Source: Quercus robur (Eukaryota > Streptophyta > Magnoliopsida > Fagales > Fagaceae). From it: a DNA stretch of 64,000 bases. The stretch covers positions 48,646,843 through 48,710,842 of the forward strand of contig NC_065538.1 of NCBI RefSeq assembly GCF_932294415.1, in the 5' to 3' direction. A program made the translations under genes and the position numbers. Position 1 is the first letter of the stretch, and every line of letters starts with the position of its first letter. The notes under the pieces were generated by a model. That model was not told the origin of the DNA, searched no databases, and worked only from the letters and a program-made list of their open reading frames with translations. This document shows positions 35,101 through 45,612 of the stretch, piece by piece.

Positions 35101-36357
35101 AGTGGAAAATATAATACAAGTAGTACAATATTCCAAATTTTCTTCTATGCTTGGAGAGCATATAAGTATAGTTGTGCTATCTTATTATTGTATCATGCAC
35201 CCCCAAAAAATTATTGCATTATTCACCAAAGCCACTTAATATAATTTTTCAATGACCAGAACTGTGCTGAATATGAGAGTTTACCGCCTTTATTGATGCC
35301 ACAGAGATTTTCTTGTAGATGATAATGTGAGGTTCACAATTTTCACATTAATTTGCCTAAATTATGAATATGAATCATATTCATAATAAAAAGAAAATGC
35401 TATTTTTTTCCTCTCCTTTTGAGAGGTTTATATGTTTTCCTTTTGTATTCTATTGAGTCCATTTTAGGAAGCCTGCCATGTTACTTTTTGTTGTTTTTAT
35501 TTTTTATTTTTGCTTAAACATTGTATCTGTTGGTTAGACATGTTGACATTTATTTCTAAAGAGTATTCCTTCCAAGGTGGGCCATTATGCTTAGTTGGTC
35601 TCATCTATACATATCTTTCAAGTTGACTTATCACCCTAAAAACGTTGCATCAGATGTCATCCAAAATGAGTAATTGGACTAAGAGTCTTATTCATCATGG
35701 ACAGTTGGTCTGTTATGTTGACAAATCAGGTCTTTTTTTTTTTTTTTGGGGGGGGGGGGGGATGTTGCGAGGGAGGGAGGAGGGGATTTTTTGGTTGAGG
35801 GAAAATCTAGAGAGTTGCAAAATGTAAAAAGTGCTTGAAAAAAACTAGTGTTTATTTCATAGTTATCTAAAAAGTGACATGAATTTTTTCCCCAGTACTC
35901 CAGGATTTTTGTACAGTTTTCAGAACCTTTCATCTCTATGGAATGAATATAGTTTATTCATGTTTGCATGAAATGGATGATTGATTTGGATTCTTACGTG
36001 AATAATTTCATAATTCTGTCAATATCTTGTGGAACTGTGATTTGAACTTGGTTTCTCTGTCTCACATTATTGCTCCAAATCCTCTACTAGTCCATTCTGT
36101 TTGCTCTTCTGTCAGGTCCTTTCATGGGACCTTTTACTGCAAAAGATCAAATATTAGTTATATATATTTTTTGTTTGAATGAGTTGGTATTTATGTTGTT
36201 TTTTGCATAGCAGTTGAAGAAGCCCCGAAGCTGGACAGTAATGCTAAGGCAGGTGGAGGTGAAGATGCAGAGGTAGCTTATTTGCATTTTGACAACCCTT
36301 TTGTTAAACTTTTGAGTTTTTTGAACTCTCATGTGTTTATCTATTCTTTGGCAGTGA
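32137..36357 (+). CDS. 14-3-3 protein, epsilon-group type (copy 2 of a tandem pair)
   Basis: Exons: 32137-32209, 32441-32747, 32851-32938, 33845-33954, 34058-34206, 36214-36272, then a last exon that begins with the stop codon (36355-36357). They total 262 codons plus stop, with all junctions GT...AG. Every exon except exon 2 has the same length as in copy 1, and exon 2 is 12 nt shorter. The protein keeps the canonical family signature [20 protein letters not shown] (residues about 45-64), GDYYRY (129-134) and the [14 protein letters not shown] block. It would form dimers and bind phosphorylated clients. Intron 2 contains three tagggttt-type motifs (32758-32810). It is the more conserved of the pair, and the duplication extends into introns and about 100-250 bp past the stop. 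Confidence 0.93.
32993..33070 (-). repeat. tRNA-derived SINE fragment in intron 3 of 14-3-3 copy 2
   Basis: The minus strand reads gccttgtagctcaactggtt (box A TAGCTCAACTGG), then aagttcaaatctt (box B-like), and ends in an A-rich tail (tttttttt on the plus strand). Copy 1 lacks it at the same place, which supports an insertion. Confidence 0.6.
34729..34747 (+). repeat. Poly-G run in intron 5 of 14-3-3 copy 2
   Basis: About 19 G, at the same relative position as 26404-26422 in copy 1. Confidence 0.7.
34985..35094 (-). repeat. tRNA-derived SINE in intron 5 of 14-3-3 copy 2
   Basis: The minus strand has box A tagctcaagtag (35070-35081) and box B gtgggttcaagaccc (about 35014-35028), and ends ttaccaataaaaaaata. 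The intron of copy 1 reads straight through (cagcttttagtgg), whereas here similar sequence lies on both sides (cttcttgtgga / gttttagtgga), like a decayed target duplication. Confidence 0.6.
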
Positions 36358-36419
36358 ACCGAAGCAGCTTCAAAACTTGGGAATTAGAAATCTGTAGACG
36401 GAGAAAATTGTTGATGCCT

Positions 36420-36960
36420 GCTAAACTCAAGGGTGCTTTTTACTTTTTTCGCTCTCTCTCACACTCTGTCACAAGGGTAATTCTAGTTCTATCACTCGTT
36501 TTTGTTGTGGGTTTGTCTTTGTGACTATAGTTTCTCTTTGGATTATCAGACCATTTGCAACCCCGAAGTGGTTACTTCATTCTGTATGTTGTTAGCTATT
36601 GGCTTAATCTGAAGGCTTTTAAAGGTTTCTTGAGGCCTTCTTGTCATATTTTTCTGTTTGATGAACATGTGACACCATTTAGATGGTGTCGTATTAATTG
36701 TCTTGTTTTTGTAGATCTGTGGGCTTGTGGTCTTTATGATTTTTTTTTTGTCATAGCATTCTAAAAATTGCATAAAGGGTGGAGCCACTATAATGTTAAG
36801 TGGGGGGCCCATCCCCACTCTGATTTGGTAGGAGAGAGGGGGAAAAAGTTTGGGCAAATTACACTTTTCTATACTAAACTGTCTCCTTGCTTTATCATTT
36901 GTCATGGTATCTAGTCTGGCGGAATTTAGCATTAGAAGAGCAATTTACCTCTCTCCAAAA
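36420..36960. other. 3' flank of 14-3-3 copy 2
   Basis: 36460-36640 still matches the downstream sequence of copy 1 (28310-28440: words such as cttaatctgaagg, ttttaaaggtttct), which gives the right edge of the duplication. No gene follows. Confidence 0.6.
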
Positions 36961-36987
36961 CAGATGGATTAGGGGTAAATTGGTCAT

Positions 36988-37130
36988 TTAACCCTGTATA
37001 CAGGGTTATGTGGCAAAAAAAAGAAAGGGACAAGCGTCTAAGTGTCCACATGGTCATGTGCATTGCACATGATCCTTGGACACGTCCCTTTTTTTTTGTT
37101 GCCACATAGCCTTGTATGCAGCAAAGTCTC
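36988..37130. repeat. Fold-back repeat, arms of about 65 bp
   Basis: Left arm ccctgtatacagggttatgt with gtggcaaaaaaaagaaaggg; right arm inverse, through cccttttttttgttgccacat and tgtatgcag. The arms meet near attgcacatg. It has an untypical short spacer and resembles a MITE or fold-back element. Confidence 0.55.
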
Positions 37131-37222
37131 TCCCTTTTTAAAATTGGGGTTGAATAGTACATTTCAATAGTTTAAGGGATAGTGTAATGGGAAACAAGTG
37201 CGCTCGCGCATATACACACTGA

Positions 37223-37547
37223 TGATTGGGGATGAGGGGGACTTGTCAATACTGTATCGGAAGCCGTTTCGGTTTAGTTAAAAAAACAAAATATTTCGGT
37301 ACTGGTCAATACCGGTGTACCGTTTCGAGATTATCGCTACTTAAAAAAAAATTATATATTCATGAATTTGAAAGTATATATATATATATATATATATGAT
37401 TGGGGATGAGGGGGACTTGTCAATACTGTATCGGAAGCCGTTTCGGTTTAGTTAAAAAAACAAAATATTTCGGTACTGGTCAATACCGGTGTACCGTTTC
37501 GAGATTATCGCTACTTAAAAAAAAATTATATATTCATGAATTTGAAA

Positions 37548-37570
<23 letters not shown>
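37223..37570 (+). repeat. Exact tandem duplication, 174-bp period
   Basis: The block starting tgattggggatgaggggg occurs at 37223 and again at 37397. Each copy ends in a TA run. The copies look identical apart from TA length, so the duplication is recent (or an assembly artefact). Confidence 0.9.
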
Positions 37571-37578
<8 letters not shown>

Positions 37579-37855
37579 TTTAATTATTTGGTAGAAGCCC
37601 GTATATTTTATTATGGAGCTTTACAAATACATGTTACAACACTATTAAAAAGGTAAAGGATTTGTAACTTTTATTAAAAAGTTAGTCAAAGAGGGTGATA
37701 AAACCAAAAATCAATAGCCCCTTTTTACTGTTTTTTCACTTCTCCCAAACTAGCTTTTTAAGTTTTCCACTCAGACACATTAATCAGCTTTCTCAGTTTT
37801 TACTTCTTCGGGTCTTCATCCAGTTTTTAGATCAAAAAACTCTCTTAAGACTCTT

Positions 37856-37898
<43 letters not shown>

Positions 37899-38275
37899 GT
37901 TCTCAGTCTGAGATCTCAAAACTATTTTTCTTTCTCAGTCTCACAGTTTCACTCTCAATCTCGTTTTACAGCCCAACGAATCGTCGGTGCAGTAGCTCAC
38001 CGCCAGTTAGTATCGCAGTACCAGTGTGACGTTGAGAGAATGTTTCTGGTTTGTAACTTTGGTACGGGTTCGGTATACATTAATCGGCCGAATTTCGGTT
38101 TTATCCCGGTACAGTCGAAACGATCCCGGTATGGTTGGTATTTGAACCAGTACGAAATTACTGTGATTCTGTATTGGTCAAGAAATTACTGTGATTCTGT
38201 ATTGGTCAAGCCACCAGAACGACAAATACCAGTGGTATCGGTTGGTATGGTACGAAATTCACTCCATTAACTTAA
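37571..38275. repeat. Repeat-derived sequence rich in 'cggtac/ggtatgg' words
   Basis: It continues the same repeat type as the 174-bp block (ggtactggtcaataccggtg), with a CT microsatellite (37860-37895) and a 28-bp tandem duplication (gaaattactgtgattctgta..., 38153-38208). An open frame of 191 codons crosses it but has no gene features. Confidence 0.5.
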
Positions 38276-40788
38276 ACCCTGTAGGTAAAATTTGGAAACT
38301 CCAAGAGGCGCATTGAGATATAAGGCTCTTGACAATCGTTCTAGGGTGGAAAAATATAATTTTCTTTTAAAGTTTTAATAATTCATAGTTATTGTTTTGG
38401 TTGACATACAGGTCCAATAAATTACCGTGCTCTTTTGCCTTGGAAAATGTTAAAGTTGGTGTCAATTTTTCTATAAAAAAATTAAATGTGACTGGATTCG
38501 CATCATAAGTATAATAAATAATTTTAATTATTTTTTGTTTTTAAAAGTTAATAAATTAATTTGTAATGTCTAATTACTAAAATTGTAATATTCTTAGCAA
38601 GGTTAGGATTAAGTTACATAGGGTGTAACTATAAGTTTGTATCTAATTAAAATTTTGAAATTCTTATAAATCACATGTTCTCTATGTTGTTGGCGCATAT
38701 GCCAAATTTCCTACCAATTGAAAATTATTCACTATTTGATCCAAGAAAAAAAATCGTCTTTTATGCATACTTCTAAGCATTGCTCTTTTACTGATGAAAT
38801 TTGATTTTGAGAGGGAATATTACTAAAAGTGTAATGCTCTTACCTTACCATTCTTCAACTTAACAATAATTTATTGACTAGAGAAGAAATGAATATAGGG
38901 AAATTATTCTTCTTCTACTCCGGACAAAAGAAATAAACCACTTCATTAAAATTTGATTACAATAGCTTCAAAGTCCTGTTAAACCCGTTAATTTTGACGA
39001 ACTTCGGGAGGTGAATTAGGCAGATTGGTAAAAATGTTCAGCCTCCAGAACCGATCAACTTTGTTTCTATTTATTTGTTCTGATGAGCAATTCTGTCTCT
39101 CAGACTCTCTAATGCTAAGAGGAAGATTTTAGAAAAGGGCCTTCGGATCAGTTGAGAAAATAGGTTGAGAAAAGGAGGATAATGGCAGAGGAAGAAAGAG
39201 CCAACACGGATGAATAATCTTGAACACCTCCATTGAATTTTTTTTATCTTTGAAATCAGGCCTTTAGAAGTAAAATGAAAAGCAAGTAGGTAGGATGGAC
39301 TATGTATCTTCGGTTGATCATACCAATACGCTGGAAAATGGAAATCATTTAAATGGCAAGACTAGATCTTTTAGAGTTTTTAAGGTATTCAATCCTATAG
39401 AGTTCTTTAAATCTCACGTTCCTTTTATAATTCAAGTTTAAGATTATTTCATGTCACCATTCCAATAACATCACCATAAGTTAAAAATTGAATAATTTTT
39501 TAAAAAAATACTTAAGTTAACATAAACAGGAAAAACTATCACCGTTTATGGCAAAAGATGCAACCAAAACCATTTGCCTGAGATTGAGTACAAAAAAAAA
39601 AATCAAGAAGTTAAAATAAATCCATATAACTTGAAGAAACAAGTTTAATTAAAAAACAAATCCAAAAGATAGGCAGGGATTGTCACTCCCTCATTCTAGA
39701 CTCCGATTGGTAGGGGTACTCCCTTCCTCAATTCTGTAGCTTAGCAAACTAAAGAACTGTATTTTATTGAGTTTTGGGTCCAAATAATTTGAGGTGGGTA
39801 TGTAATATTCGTTTCAGTCCAATAACAGGAATTTTGTACAGTATTAGAGTTTATTATATTGTTGTTGTGGGAAAATTATTGTGGGCCGTGTGGCAGTGCC
39901 CTTTACCTTTTCCTTTCTCAATCTTTCGGCTAAGATCAAGTGACATGTTACCTTTTCTTCTTCTTTTATTTTATTTTTTATTTTTTATTTTATCAGCCAA
40001 TGGAAACTGGTTTTGGTTTCTGAAAAGTGCACCTTTAACGCAAAAATGGAGTATGAGGGCTGGGGAAAACTACACACGGTGTATCATGTATGTTTCACAT
40101 ACACCCTATTACTAGCTGTAAAAAAACAGAGGAAATATACACGCATAACAGGGTATACTTCTTCCCAAAAAAAAAAAAAAAAAAAAAAAAACCAGGGTAT
40201 ACTTCTTCGAGAACTGGAGATTGGCCGTGGGATTAGGGCAGAGTAAAAGAGGGTAGTTTTTGGGTTGTTTTCGCTGTGACAGAATTTAGTTATTTTAGAC
40301 CCGTCTGACATTTTTTTTTGTTTATTTGTTTTGTTTGTGTGATGATTCCTTTGACAGAGTTAATGCAAATAAATTTGTGTTTTTCTTTTTTAAAATATTA
40401 ATTTACAGTTACCAATATGGCAGAATCCTAACCATTTATTTATTAAAGAAGTGTGAGAATTTTTAAGAACTCCGCGTTAAGAAATCTAAAAAATCTTAAT
40501 CCCCATCCTTAGGGATTATTATTAACGCTCAATATTTAATTGATTTTTTTTAAAAAAATGGAGAAACTTATTATTCATGACAAAGAGAGATTCAAGGAAC
40601 AAAAGAGCGGATCAAATAATTTCTCAACCGCATGCAACGGAAGGGAAAAATGACAACCTCACAAAATATTACAGCTAACAGAGAGTACTTAACAAACCCC
40701 AAAAATAGCTTCATCTCTCCCTTTTCTTTGTACTTATTTCTCAGAGTTAAAATCCCCATCCAGAGAAGAAAAAAAGACAAGCAGAAAA
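38276..40788. other. Intergenic, no recognised gene
   Basis: AT-rich. The only structured item is a poly-A tract at 40167-40191 between two copies of cagggtatacttcttc (40149-40164 and 40193-40208). Confidence 0.55.
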
Positions 40789-41495
40789 ATGGCAAAGTCT
40801 ATCATCTCCCTTGCATCTGCCCTTTGCTTCTTGTCCCTCCTTGGCTTTGCTCACTGCGATAGCCTTTTCTCCGTTGAGGGCAAAGTTTACTGTGACACTT
40901 GCCGTATCCAGTTTGTGACAAGGATCAGCGAGTACATGAAAGGTAATTACTTAACAATTCAATTTCATTCTCACTTTCTTAGCGCACATTCATATAACAA
41001 AGTAGCAACATTTTTTCGTTTATTACTACAAAAAAATGCTGTTTATTATATTGTTGACGTGACACCAATTATATTAATTATCACGTTAGTGAATTATTGA
41101 CTTGTGTGACAATGTTAGGATGAAATTAACTATGCGTTGTTGTTGGTGTAGATGCAACGGTGGGCATAGAGTGTAGGGACCGTGAAGGCGGTAGCATAAC
41201 ACACAGCGGTACGGCTGTGACTGACGCGTCGGGAAGCTACAAACTTGCAGTCGAAGAAGAGCACGAGGAAGACATTTGCGCAGTATCCCTGATTAAGAGT
41301 GCCAATTCTGACTGCAGCGAGGTGAGCAAGGATCCATTTCTCAAGAAGAGTGCTAGGGTCAGCCTCACAAGCAACAATGGCATTTCAAGCCCAGTTCGCC
41401 TTGCCAATCCTCTTGGTTTCATGAAGAAGGAAGCTCTTCCCCAATGTGCTGATGTCCTTAAAGAGCTTGGTCTCACTGCTTCTGACATCCTATAA
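40789..41495 (+). CDS. Pollen Ole e 1 / extensin-family secreted protein
   Basis: Two exons (40789-40942 and 41152-41495) joined by a 209-bp GT...AG intron encode 165 residues. Residues 1-23 form a hydrophobic signal peptide. The mature protein begins with the family signature EGKVYCDTCR (30-39). Six cysteines (35, 38, 59, 94, 106, 150) match the three disulphides expected of the Ole e 1 fold. SNNGISSPVRLANPLGFMKK matches the conserved C-terminal block. Family members are secreted to the cell wall or apoplast, often of pollen or anthers, and some are allergens; their biochemical role is not settled. The length is typical. Which member of the family it corresponds to cannot be decided from the sequence alone. 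Confidence 0.92.
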
Positions 41496-42673
41496 ACGAA
41501 ATTAATTTGACAATGGGGATATCCCTTTAATTTGTTATACCAATTGATTAAATAAGCAGTGTTATTTTTTATTTTTTATTTTTTGGTTTTTAAAAAGTAC
41601 TGTGAGAATCATATGTATGTGGGGGGTTTTTATAGTCTAACTCCCTACCTTTAATTGTATTGTGGGCTAACAGCCTAATATTCCTTTGATTGTAGTTTGT
41701 GGGGTTTGAATGATTAATCTATAATTGTTTGGTTTATGCCATCCATGGCGTGTATTGTGAGTATACCAGCTTGATATCTGAAAGTAATGCACAAGGGATT
41801 TTAATTTGTTCGTGGTTGTTAGTCTCATTGTTGCTCTTTATTCAAATTATAATTCAGTGTAGAATTAATCTTTTATTTATTTATTTATTTTTATTATTAT
41901 TTTTTTTTGACATGGCAAATTTCATTGAGTGGAATCAACAAAGAAAAGAAAAATGAGTCAACATATCTTAATGTGTATTTATATATGACAATTCTAGAGG
42001 TCAAACTGAGCTCAATGATGATTTTTCAAATGAATTCCAGTATGCCTATATATCAAATACAAGGAAGTAGAAATAAACAATATTTTGTAAATTAAAAGAT
42101 ATCCATGGGGACTCGTAAGACACAAACTTAATATCCTTTCAAAAGTAAGAATAAGTCGAGCACTAGAAACGTAACTCTCATTTTCAAGGTAATTAAGAGA
42201 AGAGATCAACTTAGAACAAAGCAAGCTTGTGAAGCAACTAAGGCAAGAGTGTGCAGTAGCTTTTTTTTTTTCCAAACCAAAAGATCTAAGTTCTCTGGAA
42301 ATAAAATATCTTTTAGATTTTTATTTATATATATTTTATTAGGGTTTCTTTCTAGTTTTCTTGTCTTGATGGAAAAGATAGGGATATAACTTCTTCAAAT
42401 GCCATTAGTAGATGTTTGAAACATATTTCTCTTTTATAAACTACATTGATGTTATGAATTTGTTTAGAATAATATTTCAATTACCATAAATATTTTTTTT
42501 GTTCCATTTAGTAAAAATCCTATTTGTTGACTTTGTTATAGAAAAAGAATTCCATTGATTTAGAATCACCATTTTTTTTCTTTCTTTCCTGCTAGAGGAA
42601 TGGAATCACTAATTTTTAAAAGTTTAAATTATGATTTTTTTTAATTTTTTTTTTTTTTTTACTTTTACGGAAT
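41496..42673. other. 3' flank and AT-rich spacer; no gene
   Basis: It contains the probable 3' UTR of the Ole e 1-like gene and AT-rich sequence with T runs. No further feature is seen. Confidence 0.55.
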
Positions 42674-42710
42674 AAGACAATAATCAATCAATCAATATAT
42701 ATGTATAGCT

Positions 42711-43256
42711 AGGGGTGTCCACGGGTCGATTCGGGTCGGGTTTGTGCCTGACTCGGACCCGACCTGAATTTCTCGGGTGGGTGAAAATCAAAACCAAAAC
42801 CAACTTGTATTAATGGTCGGGTCATCCGGTTCGGGTCCATCGGTATTCGGGTTTGTGCCGGTCAGTTTTGGGTTTCGTCACCGGTGTTGAAATTTTGCAG
42901 GATCCGATGAGATTTGGCCGATATTTGGTCGGATCTGTTGAATCTGGACTAGATCTCGATGAAATATCACCGGATCTCGTTGGATCTAGTGGATTTCCAG
43001 TAGATCTTCATCGGAAAAGCAAAAATATCGCCGGTATTTTTCATTTTTTGTCGAAAAACCTTTGAATGTCGCCGGATGTTGTTGATTTGATGGTTGGGTC
43101 GGGTGGCTCGGGTTTTTGGGGAGGAAACCCGCCAACCGATTCGAAGGGTTCAAGTTCTGTGGGTGGCGACCTGTTGCCGACCGTCGGATTGGTCGGTTTG
43201 GGTGGTGGCCGGTCGGTTTCGGGCGGGTTCGGTGGGTTGGTCGGGTGTAATTATCC
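42711..43256. repeat. Degenerate transposon segment rich in 'cgggt/ggtcgg'
   Basis: It starts aggggtgtccacgggtcg, which resembles the GGGTGTC-type end of the element at 29620, and ends near ggttggtcgggtg. Its open frames are compositional. No terminal partner is clear. Confidence 0.45.
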
Positions 43257-43283
43257 TTAAAATATATATATTAATATGAAATA

Positions 43284-44416
43284 GGTTCAAGTTACACCTA
43301 ATGTAACTCTAAAAGGTTACATCTGGTGTAACTCTAAAGAGTTACACATTTTTTAAACCATTGGATTTAAGTAGATTTAACGGTAAAAAAAAGACCCTCA
43401 TTAATGCTAAAATTATGATTAGGATTTCATTAATTATCCCTCATTTATTATATTTTATATCTATCTCTAAACCCAAAAAAAGTGTTATATTTGACTCTCT
43501 CTCTCTCTACATTTCTCTCTCTATCTCTTTCTCCTCCACCGTTATTCCACCTCCATGGATAGATTGCTAGCAGAAGGTTGTGAAGCAATGGTCTCTCATC
43601 CCTGCAAATCATACATTCAAAAAAGAAATATATATGATGAACGGACTTTTCAACACAAACCAGCAATAGCTGCTAACCATAAACGCAAGAAAGCATGAAA
43701 ACATCATTAAAAAAAAAAATGTAGACTCCACCTAAAACCGTTACCCAAGGCTTGCAACAAATAATTTACAAGTAAACGATCAAAAGCCTTCTGTCGGCAA
43801 TTGCTTTAGAGGTTTGCTACATATTAGAATTGAATCTATCAATTGTTTTTCTAAAATATATTTTATATTTTATATTTTTATAAGGAAGTTGTGTCCCACT
43901 TTAAGTCTAGATTACGTCACTCTCTTCTCCCAATAGCCTATAAATACTATGAATTGATAGTGTCAAATACATTTTTTTTATGATGTTTTCATGCTTTCTT
44001 GCATTTATGGTTAGCCGCTATTGCTGGTTTGTGTTGAAAAGTCCGTTCATCATATATATTTCTTTTTTGAATGTATGATTTGCAGGGATGAGAGACCATT
44101 GCTTCACAATGTTTGCAAGGGTGAGAGACCATTGCTTCACAACCTTCTACCTGCAATCTATCCATGGAGGTAGAACAATGGTGGAGGAGAAAGAGATAGA
44201 GAGAGAAACGTAGAGAGAGAGAGAGAGTCAAACATAACACATTTTTTTGGGTTTAGAGATAGATATAAAATATAATAAATGAGGGATAATTAATGAGATC
44301 ATAATCAGAATATTAGTATTAATGAAAGTCTTTTTTTTTACCGTTGAATCTGCTTAAATCCAATAGTTTAAAAAAGGTGTAACTCTTTAGAGTTACACCA
44401 GGTGTAACTTGAACCC
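43284..44416. mobile_element. Inverted-repeat element with 'ggttcaagttacacc' ends
   Basis: Arms of roughly 430 bp (43284-43715 and about 43975-44416) are near-perfect reverse complements with a central spacer of about 260 bp. The ends are ggttcaagttacacctaatg and, inverted, gggttcaagttacacctggt. The right arm holds an extra duplicated block (gggtgagagaccattgcttc). There is no transposase. Confidence 0.75.
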
Positions 44417-44417
44417 A

Positions 44418-44469
<52 letters not shown>

Positions 44470-44475
44470 GGAGTT

Positions 44476-45031
44476 GGGATCAAGTTACACCTGATGTAAC
44501 TCTAAGCAATGTTACATCACCTAATAACTTGTTATGAAATTCATGTTTTGAAAAGAGAGATGCTACGTCGACAATATTTTCATAACAAATAATAGGTGGT
44601 TAGTTGTTATTGGTTCAAATTTAAATCTAATACTAAGATTATTTTTTTACCCCAACAATAACAACCAATAACAACCTGCCACTTAGGGTTTGTCGTGAAA
44701 ATGTGTGGACATATCATTTCTCTTTTGAAAATTCCACTATTGAATTACATGTTTTATATGTTTTTAACATTCTTGCCAATTTTCATGTTATTTATTAATC
44801 GATCCATAAACTCATATTTTATGTATTACTTTAAACTACAAAAATTTAAATTTAAATAATTGATTGATGACATGACTATTAATCTTTTATCACCATGAAA
44901 ATTTGCAAGTACGGAGAATATACGAAGATAATGTAATCTAACGGTGAATTTGTCAAAATTTGTATCAAATTAAAAAATATTGAGTGATGTAACATTGTTT
45001 AGAGTTACACCAGGTGTAACTTGAATCCATA
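44476..45031. mobile_element. Second TIR element of the 'caagttacacctgrtgtaac' family
   Basis: The left end is ggatcaagttacacctgatg and the right end the inverse of ggattcaagttacacctggt. The inner TIR reaches ctctaa(ac/gc)aatgttacatcac. It is the same family as 43284-44416 but shorter. TA-rich flanks hide any target duplication. Confidence 0.65.
44555..44722. repeat. 168-bp MITE nested in the second TIR element
   Basis: TIRs gagagatgctacgtcgacaa and (inverse) gagaaatgatatgtccacac extend about 35 bp. An exact 9-bp duplication TTTTGAAAA flanks it (44546-44554 and 44723-44731). The 9-bp duplication suggests a Mutator-type MITE. Confidence 0.7.
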
Positions 45032-45202
45032 TATATATATAAAAGACAATAATCAATCAATCAATATATATGTATAGCCAAGGGATTGTAGTTCTATTAG
45101 CACTTTTCCATGCATAAAATGCTTGAAGGTTTAGGGGGAAAAATGGTTTGAGCTGTAGGGTTAGCAGCATATTGTTAAAATATATATATATATATATATA
45201 TC

Positions 45203-45325
45203 ACATAATATATAATAAATGTTGGGCTTAGACGTCGTGGTTGCACTAAATGGTTTCACCAAATTGTAGAATTTTTTTTTTAGATTTTTAAAAAATATAT
45301 ATATATATATATATATATTTTTCTT
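45203..45325. repeat. Dispersed repeat related to 5885-5995
   Basis: It shares tatataataaa, gttgggcttagacgtcgtgg and ttagatttttaa with the copy near 5890, and both end in a TA run. Confidence 0.5.
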
Positions 45326-45453
45326 TGTGGGTACACGACTCACACCCATCGGTATTTGTCCGCTTTGGGGAGCCAGTCCCTCACGGTTTTGTCACGAAGG
45401 GGTGGGAGCTAAGGATTTTTGCCATGAAGTGATTGACACCTAGGCTCACCCTA

Positions 45454-45497
45454 GTCCCACATCGCCTAAGTAACCCTCCCACTCATGGTTTATAAAC
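45454..45497 (+). promoter_or_regulatory. USE + TATA module, left arm
   Basis: GTCCCACATCG then tttataaac, about 34 bp centre to centre. This is nearer the shorter USE-TATA spacing reported for plant Pol III (U6-type) genes than the Pol II snRNA spacing. Activity is not shown. Confidence 0.5.
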
Positions 45498-45571
45498 TTC
45501 TGGAGCGACCATGAGTGTACCACTACTCAGCACATGTGCTTAGTAGTGGTACACTCATGGTCGCTCCAGAA

Positions 45572-45612
45572 GCTTATAAATGAGTGGGAGGGTTACTTAG
45601 GCGATGTGGGAC
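45572..45612 (-). promoter_or_regulatory. USE + TATA module, right arm (inverted)
   Basis: The same module on the minus strand, with a spacing 3 bp shorter owing to an indel between the arms. Confidence 0.5.

Larger units (their letters stand above)
42674..45078. repeat. Nested TE cluster bracketed by a 36-bp direct duplication
   Basis: The 36-bp sequence starting aagacaataatcaatcaatc occurs at 42674-42709 and again, identical, at 45043-45078. Between them lie a cgggtcgg-rich segment (42711-43256), an inverted-repeat element (43284-44416) and a second TIR element (44476-45031) that itself carries a MITE (44555-44722). Confidence 0.7.

Noticed and set aside
37695..38270. 191-codon plus-strand ORF
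   Set aside because: It crosses a CT microsatellite and repeat-derived sequence, and has a low-complexity product without domains.
43066..43260. Gly-rich ORFs in the cgggt-rich segment
   Set aside because: The composition reflects a degenerate transposon, and several frames are open at once.
45454..45612. A genuine U6 or other snRNA gene
   Set aside because: The promoter elements match, but no snRNA body follows either TATA motif, and the two modules are parts of one palindrome.
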